This document shows positions 1-10,532 of a stretch of 64,000 nucleotides of DNA, in pieces. A program made the position numbers and the translations under genes. Numbering within the stretch: position 1 is the stretch's first letter; each line of letters opens with the position of its first letter. Origin of the DNA: Ditylenchus dipsaci (Eukaryota; Nematoda; Chromadorea; Rhabditida; Anguinidae); the NCBI GenBank assembly GCA_004194705.1, contig SADC01000181.1, positions 123,414 through 187,413 on the forward strand. Reading direction: 5' to 3'. Under the pieces are notes generated by a model. That model was not told the DNA's origin and searched no databases. It saw only the letters and a list, made by a program, of their open reading frames with translations.

Positions 1-15
1 TGTTTCGTTTTTCAG

Positions 16-176
16 AGTTCCAATGGCTGCACGAAAACGCGCAAATAGTGCGTTCTGAAGCGGACAGGAGCGAGAAGGAGGAAAGCAAGGAATGGATACG
101 ACGATTTAAATTGTTCAAGTCTTCTGTTAACCAGCTCAATGACCTTTACAGACTGGTTATTGAATCTCCCAATAAG
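16..176 (+). CDS. internal exon of an unrecognised gene
   Basis: A TTTTCAG acceptor ends at 15 and a GTAAAT donor starts at 177. Only one frame is open between them: a 2-base start remnant, then 53 codons ending exactly at the donor (phase 0). The product is charged and helical, with Trp near each end of a Glu/Lys/Arg-rich stretch (WLHENAQ, then WIRRFKLFKSSVNQLNDLY). I do not recognise the family. The next exon at 2240 needs a phase-1 donor, so the two cannot be joined directly. Either an exon between them was missed or this belongs to a different gene. Exon status is inferred from splice sites plus open frame. Confidence 0.5.
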
Positions 177-790
177 GTAAATAAAAAATAGCAAATGCGG
201 TTTTAAATTACTCCAATCTGCGGAATTATTATTTTTTGGTTTCTAAATCACGTAATTTCAACCTATTGAAGAAATTTATCGATTTTTGATATTTTTCGGG
301 TATTTAAAAATGAATGTCTAAAATGAAAAATTATATTGCGCTCATATATATTAGATTTGCCAATTTCTATTAAAAAGCACTAACAATGCATGCGCGCTGC
401 TGGTATTTGAATACCCTTCCAAGATGCATATTCGCATGCATATTGGCTTTTAGAGTCTGGTGCAAGAAATTTTCCATATGTTTGGGAGGCTCAAGGAATA
501 CTCTCCATTCTAAGTGCTGTATTGGGATGGATGGCTCAAGGAAATTTGTTGATGTCTCCACTGGCAGGTAAGCAGCTATTATTATAGACGGTGTGAGTAT
601 GCTTTATCAGTGAGCTTAAGACAAGTTTGATATTGTAAGACCTCATGCCGCATAGCCGGCATAATTTTTTTTCTTAAAAGTAACAAAATCATAATTTCGT
701 GGTTCTGGGTATTTTCCAGCTACCTTATGGTTAATCATTTGCTTATAGCAAAAATACTTTTTTTCGTATGGAAAATTTACTCTTTTTTGT
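177..790. other. non-coding stretch, probably intron
   Basis: AT-rich sequence with no convincing gene. Around 366-575 there is a less AT-rich patch in which GGCTCAAGGAA occurs twice (487-497 and 532-542) and short frames are open on both strands. No splice sites or recognisable protein support coding. Confidence 0.4.
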
Positions 791-795
791 GTCAA

Positions 796-1108
796 ATTTT
801 CATTTTGCCTGATTTTATTAATTTTTTTGTCTTTTCTTGAAAGTGATAACACCATCGTGTAGCCCTACTCTTCTAGTTTCTAATGAAATATTGTTCATTG
901 GAAGGTCTTTGCAAATTTGGTGCAAAAAATTAAAAATATTAAGCAAATAAAAAATAATTTGCTCCATACTTTTAATTTTTTGTACTAAATTTTGACCTCA
1001 TTAGAAACTAAAAGAGTAAAGCTACCTGATGGTGTTATCACTTTTAAGAAAAGACGAAAAATTTATAAAATCAAGCAAAATGAAAATTTGCCACAAAAAA
1101 AGTATTTC
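796..1108. repeat. palindromic MITE, right end cut by the next element
   Basis: Arms at about 796-885 and 993-1108 are inverted copies of each other. Both contain GTGATAACACCATC and a run related to TTAGTTTCTAATGA. The right arm stops where the TACCGTA element begins at 1118, so that element probably landed in or beside it. Both arms give short spurious open frames. Confidence 0.6.
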
Positions 1109-1119
1109 AAAAATGATTA

Positions 1120-1867
1120 CCGTACTCTCTCTAATAGAAGGACATGTCCTTCTATTTTACAACCCCTCCTGACCCCTGTCCTTTTAATAGAGAGTGTCCT
1201 TCTAATACAGAGTGTCCTTCTATTTTCCAACCTATTGGCGCCGAAGATAGCACAAAAAAAATTATAAAACAGATTTGTTAAATTCAGTTAAATTAATTCA
1301 ATCAGTCACTCGCTTTGATCCCTTCCTAAATTGACAAAATGTTCAGAGTAATGAGGGAGAGTCGTCATCAAATCAAAGTGTATAATTCTGAAATACTTAC
1401 TGTTCCTGTCGAAGCTTCTCCTCTTGATTGACCCAGTTGATTATTTGTGTGCGCCCAACACCGAATTTCTTGGAAGCAGAACTCTTGGAGTACTTGTTTG
1501 CGTAGTCGACGGCCTCCAGCTTCTTCTCGATCGAGTAGGCTTTGCGCTTCCGAGACGGTTTCGACTCCTGGCTTCTTCTTGGCTCTCCGAATTTTCTGCT
1601 CGATTTTATCGCTCATTTTATGTTTCTTAAATGATCACACGATTTAGTAATGCAAGAGAGCTAATTTTACGCGATTAGGATGCGACTAGAAATCAAATAA
1701 CACAAGTAGTTTGTAGAAATCAATTACTTTGCTTAAGAACCGCCATTTCAAACGATTTTTTCACTTATTATAAAACCAAAATCGGTATAGATAAAACGAT
1801 AAGGGATGTCCTTCTAATAGAGATTGTCCTTCTAATAGAGAGTGTCCTTCTCTTAGAGAGAATACGG
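1120..1867. mobile_element. pogo/Tigger-type element, word AGAAGGACA
   Basis: Flanked by TA at 1118-1119 and 1868-1869. The left end runs CCGTACTCTCTCTAATAG and the right end is its inverse. Behind each terminus, units meaning rate-word AGAAGGAC(A) or its complement TGTCCTTCT are repeated several times. It carries a spliced HTH-type coding remnant on the minus strand (1401-1616). A second terminus of the same kind lies just outside, ending at 1941, so either two copies are nested or the right end is duplicated. Confidence 0.65.
1401..1616 (-). pseudogene. Tigger/pogo-like HTH exon, frameshifted
   Basis: On the minus strand an ATG at 1616 opens a short frame, and the exon ends at a GTAAGT donor just below 1401. 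The frame from the ATG does not give the domain. One frame over, the translation reads KKLEAVDYANKYSKSSASKK, then FGVGRTQIINWVNQEEKL. This is the helix-turn-helix pattern found at the N-terminus of pogo/Tigger transposases and related BrkDBD-type proteins. A single-base shift near 1560-1575 therefore separates the start from the domain, and there is no DDE domain in this element. The family call rests on motif pattern; the frameshift is read directly. Confidence 0.55.
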
Positions 1868-1945
1868 TACTTGACATAAGCGCAATGCCACAAACACGAT
1901 TTTGAACGCAGGGGCACCCGTCTATTAGAGAGAATACGGTAACCT

Positions 1946-2162
1946 TACCTTATTTCCTCTAATAAGCGCCCCGGCTTGTTTATTTTTTGACTCGCCTCTA
2001 GGGTGCCTTTTGGATTTTTCGGTACTCAACCAAATTCAAAAACATGGAATAGGAACAGCTTGCGAAGTTAAGAAAGCGCAAAAAAGAACAGCTTGAAAAA
2101 AATTTCTGCTGCGAGATACAAAACCTCAAAGTCAAATGCGAGCCTATTAGAGGAATGCAGTA
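1946..2162. repeat. degenerate TACCxTATT-type MITE, word AAGCGCCCC
   Basis: Starts TACCTTATTTCCTCTAATAA followed by GCGCCCC, and ends CCTATTAGAGGAATGCAGTA. These are decayed versions of the TACCGTATTTCCTCTAAT terminus. It lies between exons and has no coding content. Confidence 0.45.
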
Positions 2163-2239
2163 TTTTAGGGGTTCGGGTTTGGTTGAAATGAACTAGTCCA
2201 TCTAAATGAACGACAAATCATGTATTTTGATACTTTCAG

Positions 2240-5200
2240 AGTCAGGTTCCTGGTGGACTAGCGAAATAGATGTGGAGCCATGGGCACTGGGCGGAGGGCT
2301 TTTGCCGACTGTAAGTCTATTTTATTATACTTTTTTCTCGAAACATCCTAGTTCTCAATGTTTAGTGCAAAAACTAGTGGTTACTCGCCCAACTAGCTGA
2401 CTTGTTCACCATCAAATTTTCCATTCCACTAACTCTAACCTGCTATTCTATCAGGCCAATAGTGGGCAAGGAACTGGATAAGGTAGTAGTGGTCTACACC
2501 TGACATTTAACTAATAATTGTTTCAGGAGATGGTCTACCAATTACTAGCCTCAGAACAAGAGAAAACTTTTGTAGAAACTATTTCAAAGAGCAAATGCGA
2601 AGAGCTCTTTTTTGACAAATTCTTTTCTGCATACTTCAAATATGGAAGGCCAGGTAGAGTTATTAATCACTTTTGTGAATTGAGACACTAAACTTGATCA
2701 GTGGCCCCTTTTATTCACTTCCCCTCCCTATATAGCCCTTAATCTTCTTAAAATTCAAAAGGCGCCAATTTAAATTTTTCAAATTTTGACTAAAAAACCA
2801 TGATACCCCCTTGTGGTTCGAAAAAAAAATTCTCTCAGAATCAAAAAAATCACGCGGCTTTCTCAAGAAATCGCGGTCTAGAAACACGAATATGAAGTTA
2901 TCTCCTCCATCCGATCACTCTGCGTGGGATGGGGGGGGGTGGTTCTATACTCAAGCTAAAAAAAGCACTGTAAACGCTCGTGAGGGAGAGTGGGAGTGAG
3001 AGTGAGGTGAATTGTAAACACCACCTCACTCTCAGTATGTGAACAGGTCACTAATGAAAAGATAAGGAAAATATCTTCACATTGGCATATATAAATTAGC
3101 AGGCCATGAAAAATACACAAGAAAACAATTTAAAAATTTAATTTCGGTGCTTTAAAAGCCACACCCTGCCAACCTGCTCTGTGGCCAAACTTTGGCTCAA
3201 GCGTTCCCGGCCAAGATGAACAGAAAAAGGGGGATCAAAGGGTCAGAAAACGGTGTTCTCGACAAGAACTTCTCGTAGAGAGATTAATTAAAAAAATTGG
3301 CGCTACTATAGAATACCCCCCCCCCCAAAAAAAAAATCCGACCTTTAAAAAATGCTGTAACTACCCTTGCAAACAACAAGTTTAGGCTTAGCCCTTAGGC
3401 TTCGGGGTAGGCCAGCGTACGGAAGTTGTGACTAATGAAGAGTTTGCACACATTTTCCGGGTCTGGGACATAAATTTGGGTACTTTTTACTTAAGTTTTA
3501 AAAGGTCGGATTTTTTGGGGGGGGGGGGGGGGGGGGGTATTCTATAGTAGGGTCAAAAATTTACTTGAGACCATTCGCTAGTAGGGTCGCAAGCAGATAT
3601 TTCCTCATCAATATCTTATAGAATCCTTGCAAATCAGAAACAAACAGCTTTGCGTTTCCTATGGCCGGCCCGTAGGGGCACCAGCTCCAAAAATTTCGCC
3701 AAACCCGTATGGGTAGGCGGGTCTGCGAGGACCGGCTGTTTTCTTTGACAGCTTTTTTTCTTTTTTTGTTTTGGTTGAACGACAAGACCATCTTTATACA
3801 CAGAGTATGCTTGTCATGATACTAGTCTACGAGGGTTCTCAATAGATTGCTGGGTTTGGCGAGCAAAGAACTGGTTAGAGAAAAAATACTCTTCGCTATG
3901 TTTAAATAAAATAACCTGAGACTCGAGAGAGATATAATTATCACGTCGTTCAGAAAGTTCACAAACACCCTGAAGCACATTTGTTTTAATTTTTTTGATC
4001 TTTCTCAACTGTTTTTCTGTGGTTACATCTAAATAATAAAGATGTGATAACAAATTACTCATTAGCTAGATAATTACCTTATGTTCTACAACGGCCTCCC
4101 ATGGACCAATAAAATCCGTGGAACCGCGAACAAAGGAGCCAGATGCCTTGCAGTTGCAAATTTTAAGACAAAAAAAATTTGTAGCACTCGGCTGGTACGT
4201 TCTGCGTCAACCGCCCTATTCAACAGATCTTGCTCTTACCGACTACGATTCGCTTACTGCAGAATGCGAGGAGAAGGATTTGCGAACGAGCAGGACATTC
4301 GGTCATCCGTGGAGGAATTTTGAACTGAAAGGCATCTGTATCCTTTGTTCGCGGTTCAACGGATTTTATTGGTTTATGGGAGGCAGTTATAAAACAAAAG
4401 GGGTATATACACCGGATGATTAATACGTTATTGCATAATTTTCATTTAGATGTACCGTATTTACTCTAATTTAAGCCCCCCCTCCCTCTAATTTATGAAC
4501 TGAAGTTTTGATAAACTTTTTTAGGTGCTTTGTACATGATGTTAAATTTTGATTGTTTAGCCCACCATTTTGTTGCTGAAGAGTTCAATGGCAACAGTAA
4601 TGGCGAAGATGGTGTCTGCTTACCCTCCCAACAACCATTCTTCTCGCTATGTGTGGGCTTACTCGATGTGCTAGGTACACAGCTTTTTCTTTTTTCTCAC
4701 CCAAAAATTGGCTGTACTTAGGATTGATTGAAGAAGAATACCGAAACCAATTCCTGCCTCAATACAGAGCCAAGTATATCAAAGTGATCGAGCAGGAAGA
4801 GCAACACCAGTTCAATGACAAGGCTCAGGTCAGTTAATTAAACAAATTTAGAACTTTTTTTGCCGAGTTTTAGGAATCTTGTTTTCTGCAAAAGCTTTGT
4901 ACTTTTTGAAAAAAATTAATTATAGCATGTGCAAATGCTGAACCAGGACATTGACAACTCGCCTGTGCTCCATGTGCCACAGGTAAACCAGAGTTCTATT
5001 TCTACATATTTAAGGATAATAGCTTTTGTTGCAGGAGTTGCTAACCAAATATCCAAGCATGGTAGAAATTCGGTGGCGAAGTTTCTCCACCGAAGCTGTG
5101 GCTGTACGCCGCCTGATTCATGTGCTGGCTGCTACGTTGGCACTAAATGGTAAGTACATTTCAGTCAAAATAGATTATATAGGGTGTTTCGAGAAATTCC

Positions 5201-5705
5201 CCATTTTTACATGGCATAACTTTTTTCTATGTCGTTTCACAAATTTCTGTTTTTGCCGATCGATTTTTATCGCCGACGATATTTTTTAGCAAATAATCTC
5301 AAAAGCACAATTTTTGCTTGGTGCCGTCGTGGTTTATCCACAGTCCAGCACCCAACCTGCAAAAACAGAATGTCATAAAACGGCCTAGAAAAAAGTTATG
5401 GCCATTGCTGACCTTTTCAAAAACAAATAGCAAATGCAAAATTTTCGATTTGCAAAAAGCACCAACGTCATACTGTCATGGATTGGTTTAAAAACTGGTG
5501 AAGGTTTTTTAGTATATGGCGTCTGACGTGTACTTAAATTGATAAAAATCAACCAATTTTATGAATTTTCATTGCAGGCTCCAAAGGCTTCTTCACCATT
5601 ATAAGTGCCAGCAACACCGAGAAAATAGAATTGTTGTCTCGCCTTGGGTTGCACAAACTAGATGACCAAATATCTGGCGACTATTGGAACAAGGAACAGG
5701 GGTAG
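2240..5705 (+). CDS. seven-exon gene of unknown function; weakly GNAT-like C-terminus
   Basis: Exons: 2240-2310, 2527-2653, 4525-4674, 4722-4828, 4926-4982, 5035-5149, 5578-5705. Each has AG before and GT after, and all six junction phases agree, which is strong evidence for a real transcript. The last exon ends at TAG after YWNKEQG. The start lies upstream and was not found. The protein is about 240 residues here, rich in aromatic and acidic residues (SGSWWTSEIDVEPWALGGG near the start). The end reads AVRRLIHVLAATLALNG, then FFTIISASNTEKIELLSRLG. That helix, strand and helix order resembles the C-terminal half of GNAT acetyltransferases, but no clear acetyl-CoA loop is visible, so function is not assigned. 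Introns carry several MITEs. Broken copies lie at 38.6, 49.5-50.4 and 60.5-61.1 kb. Next downstream is a small secreted ORF and then EMRE. Confidence 0.72.
2697..2955. repeat. solo arm of the foldback family
   Basis: Matches, in the same orientation, the right arm of the foldback element at 24.03-24.89 kb (its 24640-24886). It shares the TTTTATTC...CCCTCCC block, GGCGCCAATT, CCATGATACCCCC, the C-run element and the TTCTATACTCAAGC end. The core and left arm are missing. It sits in an intron of the 2240-5705 gene. Confidence 0.6.
3299..3554. mobile_element. short MITE with C-run/G-run terminal repeats
   Basis: Terminal repeats GGCGCTACTATAGAATAC and its inverse ending CTATAGTAGGGTC are followed inward by long C and G runs and ATCCGACCTTT / AAAGGTCGGAT. 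Flanks AAAAAATT and AAAAATTT agree at 7 of 8 bases, suggesting an 8-bp TSD. Same terminus family as 9091-10050 and 39688-40643. The homopolymer lengths may be unreliable. Confidence 0.65.
3555..3860. repeat. interspersed repeat R1
   Basis: Carries GTAGGGGC(A/T)CCAGCTCCAAAA, then a CCCRTATGGGTAGGCGGGTC block and a GACAGCTTTTTT stretch. Related copies are at about 29.97-30.35, 34.44-34.76, 35.75-35.95, 51.41-51.68 (inverted), 59.2-59.45 and 59.52-59.85 kb. No coding capacity or promoter boxes were recognised, and the class is unknown. Confidence 0.5.
3950..4446. repeat. palindromic MITE in intron
   Basis: Inverted arms contain GGCCTCCCATGGACCAATAA and, inverted, TTATTGGTTTATGGGAGGC. Both also contain the GAACCGCGAACAAAGGA block. 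Copies are at 50.87-51.24 kb and 59.93-60.39 kb, each beside a copy of the same gene. It was therefore present before the gene block was duplicated. Confidence 0.6.
4447..4515. repeat. single TACCGTATT-type end, word TTAAGCCCC
   Basis: TACCGTATTTACTCTAATTT then AAGCCCCCCC, followed by a second CTCTAATTTA. The same end occurs at about 60396-60440 before the copied exon. No matching right terminus was found, so it is a fragment. It abuts the acceptor of the exon at 4525. Confidence 0.45.
5160..5430. repeat. inverted repeat inside the last intron
   Basis: CATAACTTTTTTCTATGTCGTTT-type sequence near 5214 is inverted near 5378-5400 (ACGGCCTAGAAAAAAGTTATG). This suggests a palindromic MITE of about 200-250 bp with a decayed centre. 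Part of its interior recurs at 38490-38580 and 49.6-49.75 kb with the copied last exon. Confidence 0.4.
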
Positions 5706-5924
5706 GCTACAAATTTGATTTTAAAAGCATGTACGCCATATTTAAGCATAAAGTCCATTTTCAACTACTTCCCCATTGATTTTTTGTGATTTAATATATA
5801 ATATACAGTCGATTCAGGGATTATTGCATCATGGGTCATGCACTCTGAATCTTGGCACATTACTCATTCAAACAAGTCGATGCATTGATAACAGCACTGA
5901 ATAATAATGAAATGAAATGGTTAA

Positions 5925-6263
5925 TTGCATCGTTGTTGTAAACTACTAGTCTTCCTCTCTATATTGTTGTCAATAATAGTAGTTAGTAGCGCAATTTATT
6001 CTCTGAAATGCAGTAGTGGGCCACAACAAACACGATATTGCCAAAATACGGCCAGGTGCTCTTTTGACATAGTTAACGAACAATGTCGAGTAATCCAGAA
6101 AGTTCCTCGTTGGCCGAAATTGAGTAGAAATAGGCTTGAAACCCTAAATTTTTCTGATGGGTTTCAAGCATATTGGGTGAATCTAATAACACCCTTCAGT
6201 CGGTTTGAAATGTCAAAGTGTTTTCGAGGCCTATCATATGCTCATTTTCTGCCATGTAATTCA
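5925..6263 (+). pseudogene. small secreted Cys-containing ORF without a proper ATG
   Basis: The frame opens at a TTG directly after a TAA stop and ends near a GTGAGG donor at 6264 (CAG|GTGAGG context). The N-terminus is strongly hydrophobic (KLLVFLSILLSIIVVSSA), a typical signal peptide, followed by a chain with five or six Cys. The 39.43-kb copy has a true ATG at this position but shifts frame soon after the signal peptide; the inverted copy at about 48.7 kb has TTG again. An indel next to the start codon therefore separates the copies. It could be a real first exon with a consensus error or a decayed gene. No family recognised. Confidence 0.35.
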
Positions 6264-6497
6264 GGTGAGGTAAATTAGATTAGGTGTTGGGTAAAACATT
6301 CATATAAAAGGCAGGATTCTGTCTAATTCCTCATTCTGGAATGTTAAATTTGTATGCTGTTGAGCACTTTGAGAGGGCTCTCTTGAGAGGAGTAGCAAAA
6401 CTTTGTATACTGTCCAGTTACCCAATATTCTGTTTTCAATCATTCAATTTGCTTGCTTTGAAAATGTAATGAATGATACATGTACTAAACTAATACA

Positions 6498-6565
6498 GTC
6501 AAATTTCGCTAAGCGGCCGAGCTGGGCTCTTCTGAGAAAATGGCTGCGTAGCTAAATTTTGTTGT
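6498..6565. repeat. single pogo-like MITE terminus
   Basis: CAGTCAAATTTCGCTAAGCG then GCCGAGCTGGGCTCTTC and an imperfect inverse (GGCTGCGTAGC). It resembles Tigger-type ends beginning CAGTCAAACCTCG. Copied at about 40950-41020 in front of the other EMRE exon 1. Confidence 0.45.
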
Positions 6566-6784
6566 AATGTGCATTGTTTTTTAATAAAAGTTCTATGAAA
6601 TTGATTGCTTTGTTCTACTTTTGGTCTACAACTAATTTTTTTGAAGTTTTACATTTGTGGAACATATTTTTAAAATATCTACAGCTAGTTGTATCCAGTA
6701 AATACTACTTTTTACCAGTAAATTATTTCATTTCGCCAGTAAATTTGAATTTCAAACAAAATACTTATTTCTACCAGTATATTA

Positions 6785-7085
6785 TGCTACGTTTACATAG
6801 GCTAGTCGAGGTCGAGGTCGTGGTCGAGGTCGAGCTCGAGCGATTTCATTGAAAAATCCCGTTTCAAAAATATTTGAAAACTTTTTGCTTGCACCATGAC
6901 CATTGTCCATCTTTTTTTGGTAGAAAAGTTAGTGTTTGGTACTATCAGGTGCAGAAAATCCAGGGCTTTCTTCTGGCTGTAAAGTTTGCCAACATTTATT
7001 GAAAAATTGCTTGGAAAATTGAATTTTTCTAATTTTTTTTTGAGATCGACCAGGACCTCGACCAGAACCTCGACCACCCCTATTG
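6785..7085. repeat. MITE with CGAGGT word array ends
   Basis: The left end reads CATAGGCTAGTCGAGGTCG and continues in GTCGAGGT words. The right end is the inverse (CCTCGACCAGAACCTCGACC). A relative at 27.91-28.15 kb has the same word and a CATAGGCGAGTCGAGG end. Non-coding. Confidence 0.55.
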
Positions 7086-7730
7086 ATCTTATGAAATCTC
7101 AACGTTTTGTCTTTTTGAGAAATTTTTTCCGGGGTAACTTTTTATGCTGAGAAAGCCTAGAATAAAGAATTTTCGTTCAAAGCCTTGTTTTTCTGTTATT
7201 GATAATTTAAACTCGATGGACGAAATTTTTGACTATCTTCAATCCTATGACAAAAAATAAGCGATTATTTGGTTTTTATTGTCTTTTTTGTCCATTTGTT
7301 ATAGAGAGTTGTCTGATTTATCTTTTACAATAATATTCTTGATAAGCCGACCGGATATAATGTTGTGGTTATTCAAAAATAAAGAAAATTTAAAAATTTG
7401 CATTTCAAAATTTGAATTCGCGCCAAAATTAATTTTTTTTATCTTGACAAGTTTTAAGGTGTAGCAGTGTTTCTCGAACAAAGTTTTGAGCTAATAAATA
7501 TTCGAAACCAGATTTTTTAATTTTTTCTGAAATTTTAAGTTTATCGTCATTGAAATTCAAATTGACGCAATAACTGAAATTTTAATTTTTGAAGGAAACC
7601 GCTGGTGTATGTATTAATTTTAAGGTAATTTTGTTGCACTGAAAATGATAGAGATGAAGTAATGATAAATTATAGCTCGTCATTTGAATTTTTTATTATT
7701 GATTTTTGTGTCGTTGACATAAGAGGCGGG
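7086..7730. other. AT-rich interior of the outer element, no gene
   Basis: Low-complexity AT-rich sequence with short chance open frames on both strands. No recognisable protein and no clear repeat unit. Confidence 0.4.
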
Positions 7731-9090
7731 CAAAGATCAGTTCAGATCGACATAGTTCTAACACCAAATTCGGGTTAAGCATGGTTGATTTGCTTGTAAA
7801 AATGCTTTTAAAATTTATAAATTGGTGTGAAATTTCAAATTTCTCACAAGACAAAAATTAAAATTGGATTTTTTCGAAATTTTACTGTTTTTTTGTCTTG
7901 AACGGAATTTGAAATTTTACAATGATTTCTGAGTTTGATAAGCAAATCAACCATAATGATCAGGAATTTGACGTCAAAATTTAATAATTGCAAGCAGGGA
8001 GTAAGTTTTGGTCAAGATTTTGCAAGAAATCGAATTTTATAGTCTGAAAGTGGTAAAACGACACTTCGAGCTGGGGACACTTCGAGCTGGACAGTTCGAG
8101 CTGATTTTATAAAGGACACTTGGAGCTGGACAGTTCGAGCTGATTTTTTTTAATTTAGTTAAATTTTTGAAAATAGTTGTCTTAAACAGCGTTTGTGTAT
8201 AGAGTAGATTATTTTGGCGAACGTGTTTCTATCGGCATATAGACGTTTCGCGAATATAAGCGTTTTCATATATTCGCATACATCCATCAGACTACGATCT
8301 CGAAGCACGTTCCAAAAGCCGAAAAGATGGAGCCGAAACGTCCCCGCCGAATCCCCGACATCCCCATAAAGGGTCAGCCCTTATTTCAGACCATGTACCC
8401 CAAAGGGGCTTCCTATTGAATTAGGTTGCCTGCCGAAGGCAGGCAGGTAGAAGATCTAAAAAGGGCATATAGACGTTTCGCAAATTTTGACATTTGTCCT
8501 TTTTTGCGAAACGTTTCGCAAATTTTGACATTTGTCCTTTTTTGCGAAACGTTTCGCAAATTTTGACATTTGACTTTTTGCTAAGCGTTTCATAAATTTT
8601 GACATTTGTCAAATTTTGACATCTCCCAATTCTACTTCTATCTCACTTCATATTCAACAAAGGGACACGGACGTTCCCCTGTATGCCGTTTCCCTGTAGG
8701 CCGTTTCCCTGTAAGGGATGTTTTCCTGTAAAAATAGTTTCTCGTAAACGAGAATGATATTTGAATTTATTTCAAATCCACCATCTTATTCAACGTTTTT
8801 ATGTGTTCAATGAGATGTATCGCTCATATCTATTACATCTTCAGTTGATTCCTACAATCGGGCCTTAATTTTAAGTATTTTTTACTTTTCAGACTCAAAG
8901 ACGCGGTTTTCATGTAATGTTCGTAAAATATCTTTTAACGCATCAGTAGGGTTATCCGACTTTTAACTCATTGAAACTTGTACTAGTATTATAAATTTAG
9001 ACCACCTAGACGGCACCCAAAAATAAACTTCCAAGATGGTACCTGAAAGCATGGATTTCACGCAAACCAACTAGTTTAGAATGATTCGAG

Positions 9091-10050
9091 GACGCTACTG
9101 TCATATACCCCCCCAAAAAAGCTACTGTAATATACCCCCCAAAAATCGGACCTACTGTCATATACCCCCCCCCCCCAAAAATCGACTTTTTTAGGAGTGT
9201 CCAAAAACCATTTTTAAGTCAAAATTTTGCCATAACAGAACCAGAAAAGCAATTTCAAAGGGATTATGGGCTGTATTGGGAGGGAAGGGAATAATACAGG
9301 GGGCCACTTTTTTTAGCTGCTTTACCATGTTTTTCAACTCGGGCCGTGGCAAAAATAGACTTTATATGCATTTTATGATCAAGTGTACTTCTCGGAATCA
9401 TGTCTAAGGTAAGTGCGTGCGCGCATCTCTAACTCTCAAGCGGGGGCCCTTCGGGGGCGCAGGGGGCTTGGGGGCTTGGAGTTGAGATGCGCACACCCAC
9501 ATACCTTAGACACAAATCACTCGAAAGTGACTCTGGATGCATTAAAAAACATGCATACCAGAGTTATTTTATGTGGTAGGCCCAGTATTCAAAACTATGT
9601 TCAACATCTTTGATTTTTCGGCCGAAAAGGGTCTCCCCCATTTTCCAGCCTGAGGCTACGAGCCAGAGGCTCAACCATCCAAAAGTTAAACAACAACCAT
9701 CAGGATCCACCCGGCTGATCGGTCTGATCATTTCGAGTACTTATACTTTTACGTGCACCACAAGTGGCTGGGTTTGAAAGTGACTTCAACGCTAAGAGAA
9801 TTAATACTCTTTGGTACTTATAGGCACTATAAAAGTGGCCCCTGTATTATTCCCTTCCCTCCCAATACAGCCCTTATTCCCTTTTAAAATACTTTTCTAG
9901 CTTTTTATGGCAAATTTTGACTTAAAAATGGTTTTTGGACACTCCTAAAAAGTCGATTTTTGGGGGGGGGTATATTACAGTAGGTCGATTTTTGGGGGGG
10001 GGGGTATATTACAGTAGCGTTTTTTGGGGGGGGTATATTACAGTAGCGCC
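9091..10050. mobile_element. foldback element with 8-bp TSD and triple C-run ends
   Basis: Perfect 8-bp TSD GATTCGAG at 9083-9090 and 10051-10058. Termini GACGCTACTGTCATATACCC and the inverse of GGCGCTACTGTAATATACCC. The CTACTGT(C/A)ATATACCCCCC motif is reiterated three times at each end. Further in, both arms share ATCGACTTTTTAGGAGTGTCC-like and CCCTCCCAATACAGCCC blocks, surrounding the hairpin core. An 8-bp TSD suggests a hAT-mobilised element; class is inferred. Confidence 0.72.
9340..9615. repeat. foldback core with GC-rich hairpin (copy 1 of 7)
   Basis: CTAAGGTAAGTGCGTGCGCG and GCGCATCTCTAACTCTCAAG pair with CTTGGAGTTGAGATGCGC and CACCCACATACCTTAG across a GGGGGC-rich centre. A second hairpin pairs ACTCTGGATGCAT with ATGCATACCAGAGT. 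Other cores: 24340-24625, 25922-26150, 32425-32715, 39905-40175, 46535-46770, 58675-58930. Confidence 0.7.
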
Positions 10051-10532
10051 GATTCGAGCTAATTCGGGTGTTTTCGGTGGTTTGAGGCTGTTCAAAGCTG
10101 TTCAGAGTGGCTTTAAGACGTTTAGGATGATATGAAGAAGTTTGAAGTATCTAGGGTGATATGGGATGGTTAAGGGTGATTCGAGATGGCTTAGTGCTTT
10201 TTGGTTTATTTGGAGTGGATCAGGGTGTTTGCGGTAATTTGTGGCGGCTCAGGGTGATTTGGGCCGATTGAATCTTTTCTGGTTTACAAAAAACCATTCC
10301 TTACAGGGAAACGTCCCTTACAGAGAAACGGCTTCACAGGGAAACGTTTTACATGGAAACGTCGCATACCCTTCAACAAATATACTACTATATGCTGAGA
10401 TAGTAATCATTCCTTTTGTTCCTCCCGCATTTTATATTTCACGCAAGCTAAGTGTTTACTTATCCAACAATGATAGACACTCCAATTTTATTCACACCAA
10501 TCACCGCAAACAAACATAACGAACGCAACCCA

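Larger units (their letters stand above)
8662..10371. mobile_element. Mutator-like element, word CGTTTCCCTGTAAG
   Basis: Perfect 9-bp TSD TTCAACAAA at 8653-8661 and 10372-10380. Ends GGGACACGGACGTTCCCCTG and the inverse of GGGTATGCGACGTTTCC. Each is followed by three or four words related to CCGTTTCCCTGTA. It is laid out exactly like the element at 19558-21567 but with a different word. The interior is non-coding and is split by the foldback element 9091-10050. Confidence 0.8.

Noticed and set aside
16..176. HAPSTR1/C16orf72-like N-terminus
   Set aside because: A loose Trp-and-LYK-like spacing was noticed but too few residues agree to name it.
16..2310. direct joining of exon 16-176 to exon 2240-2310
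   Set aside because: Splice phases disagree (0 versus 1) and no other frame is open, so I kept them separate.
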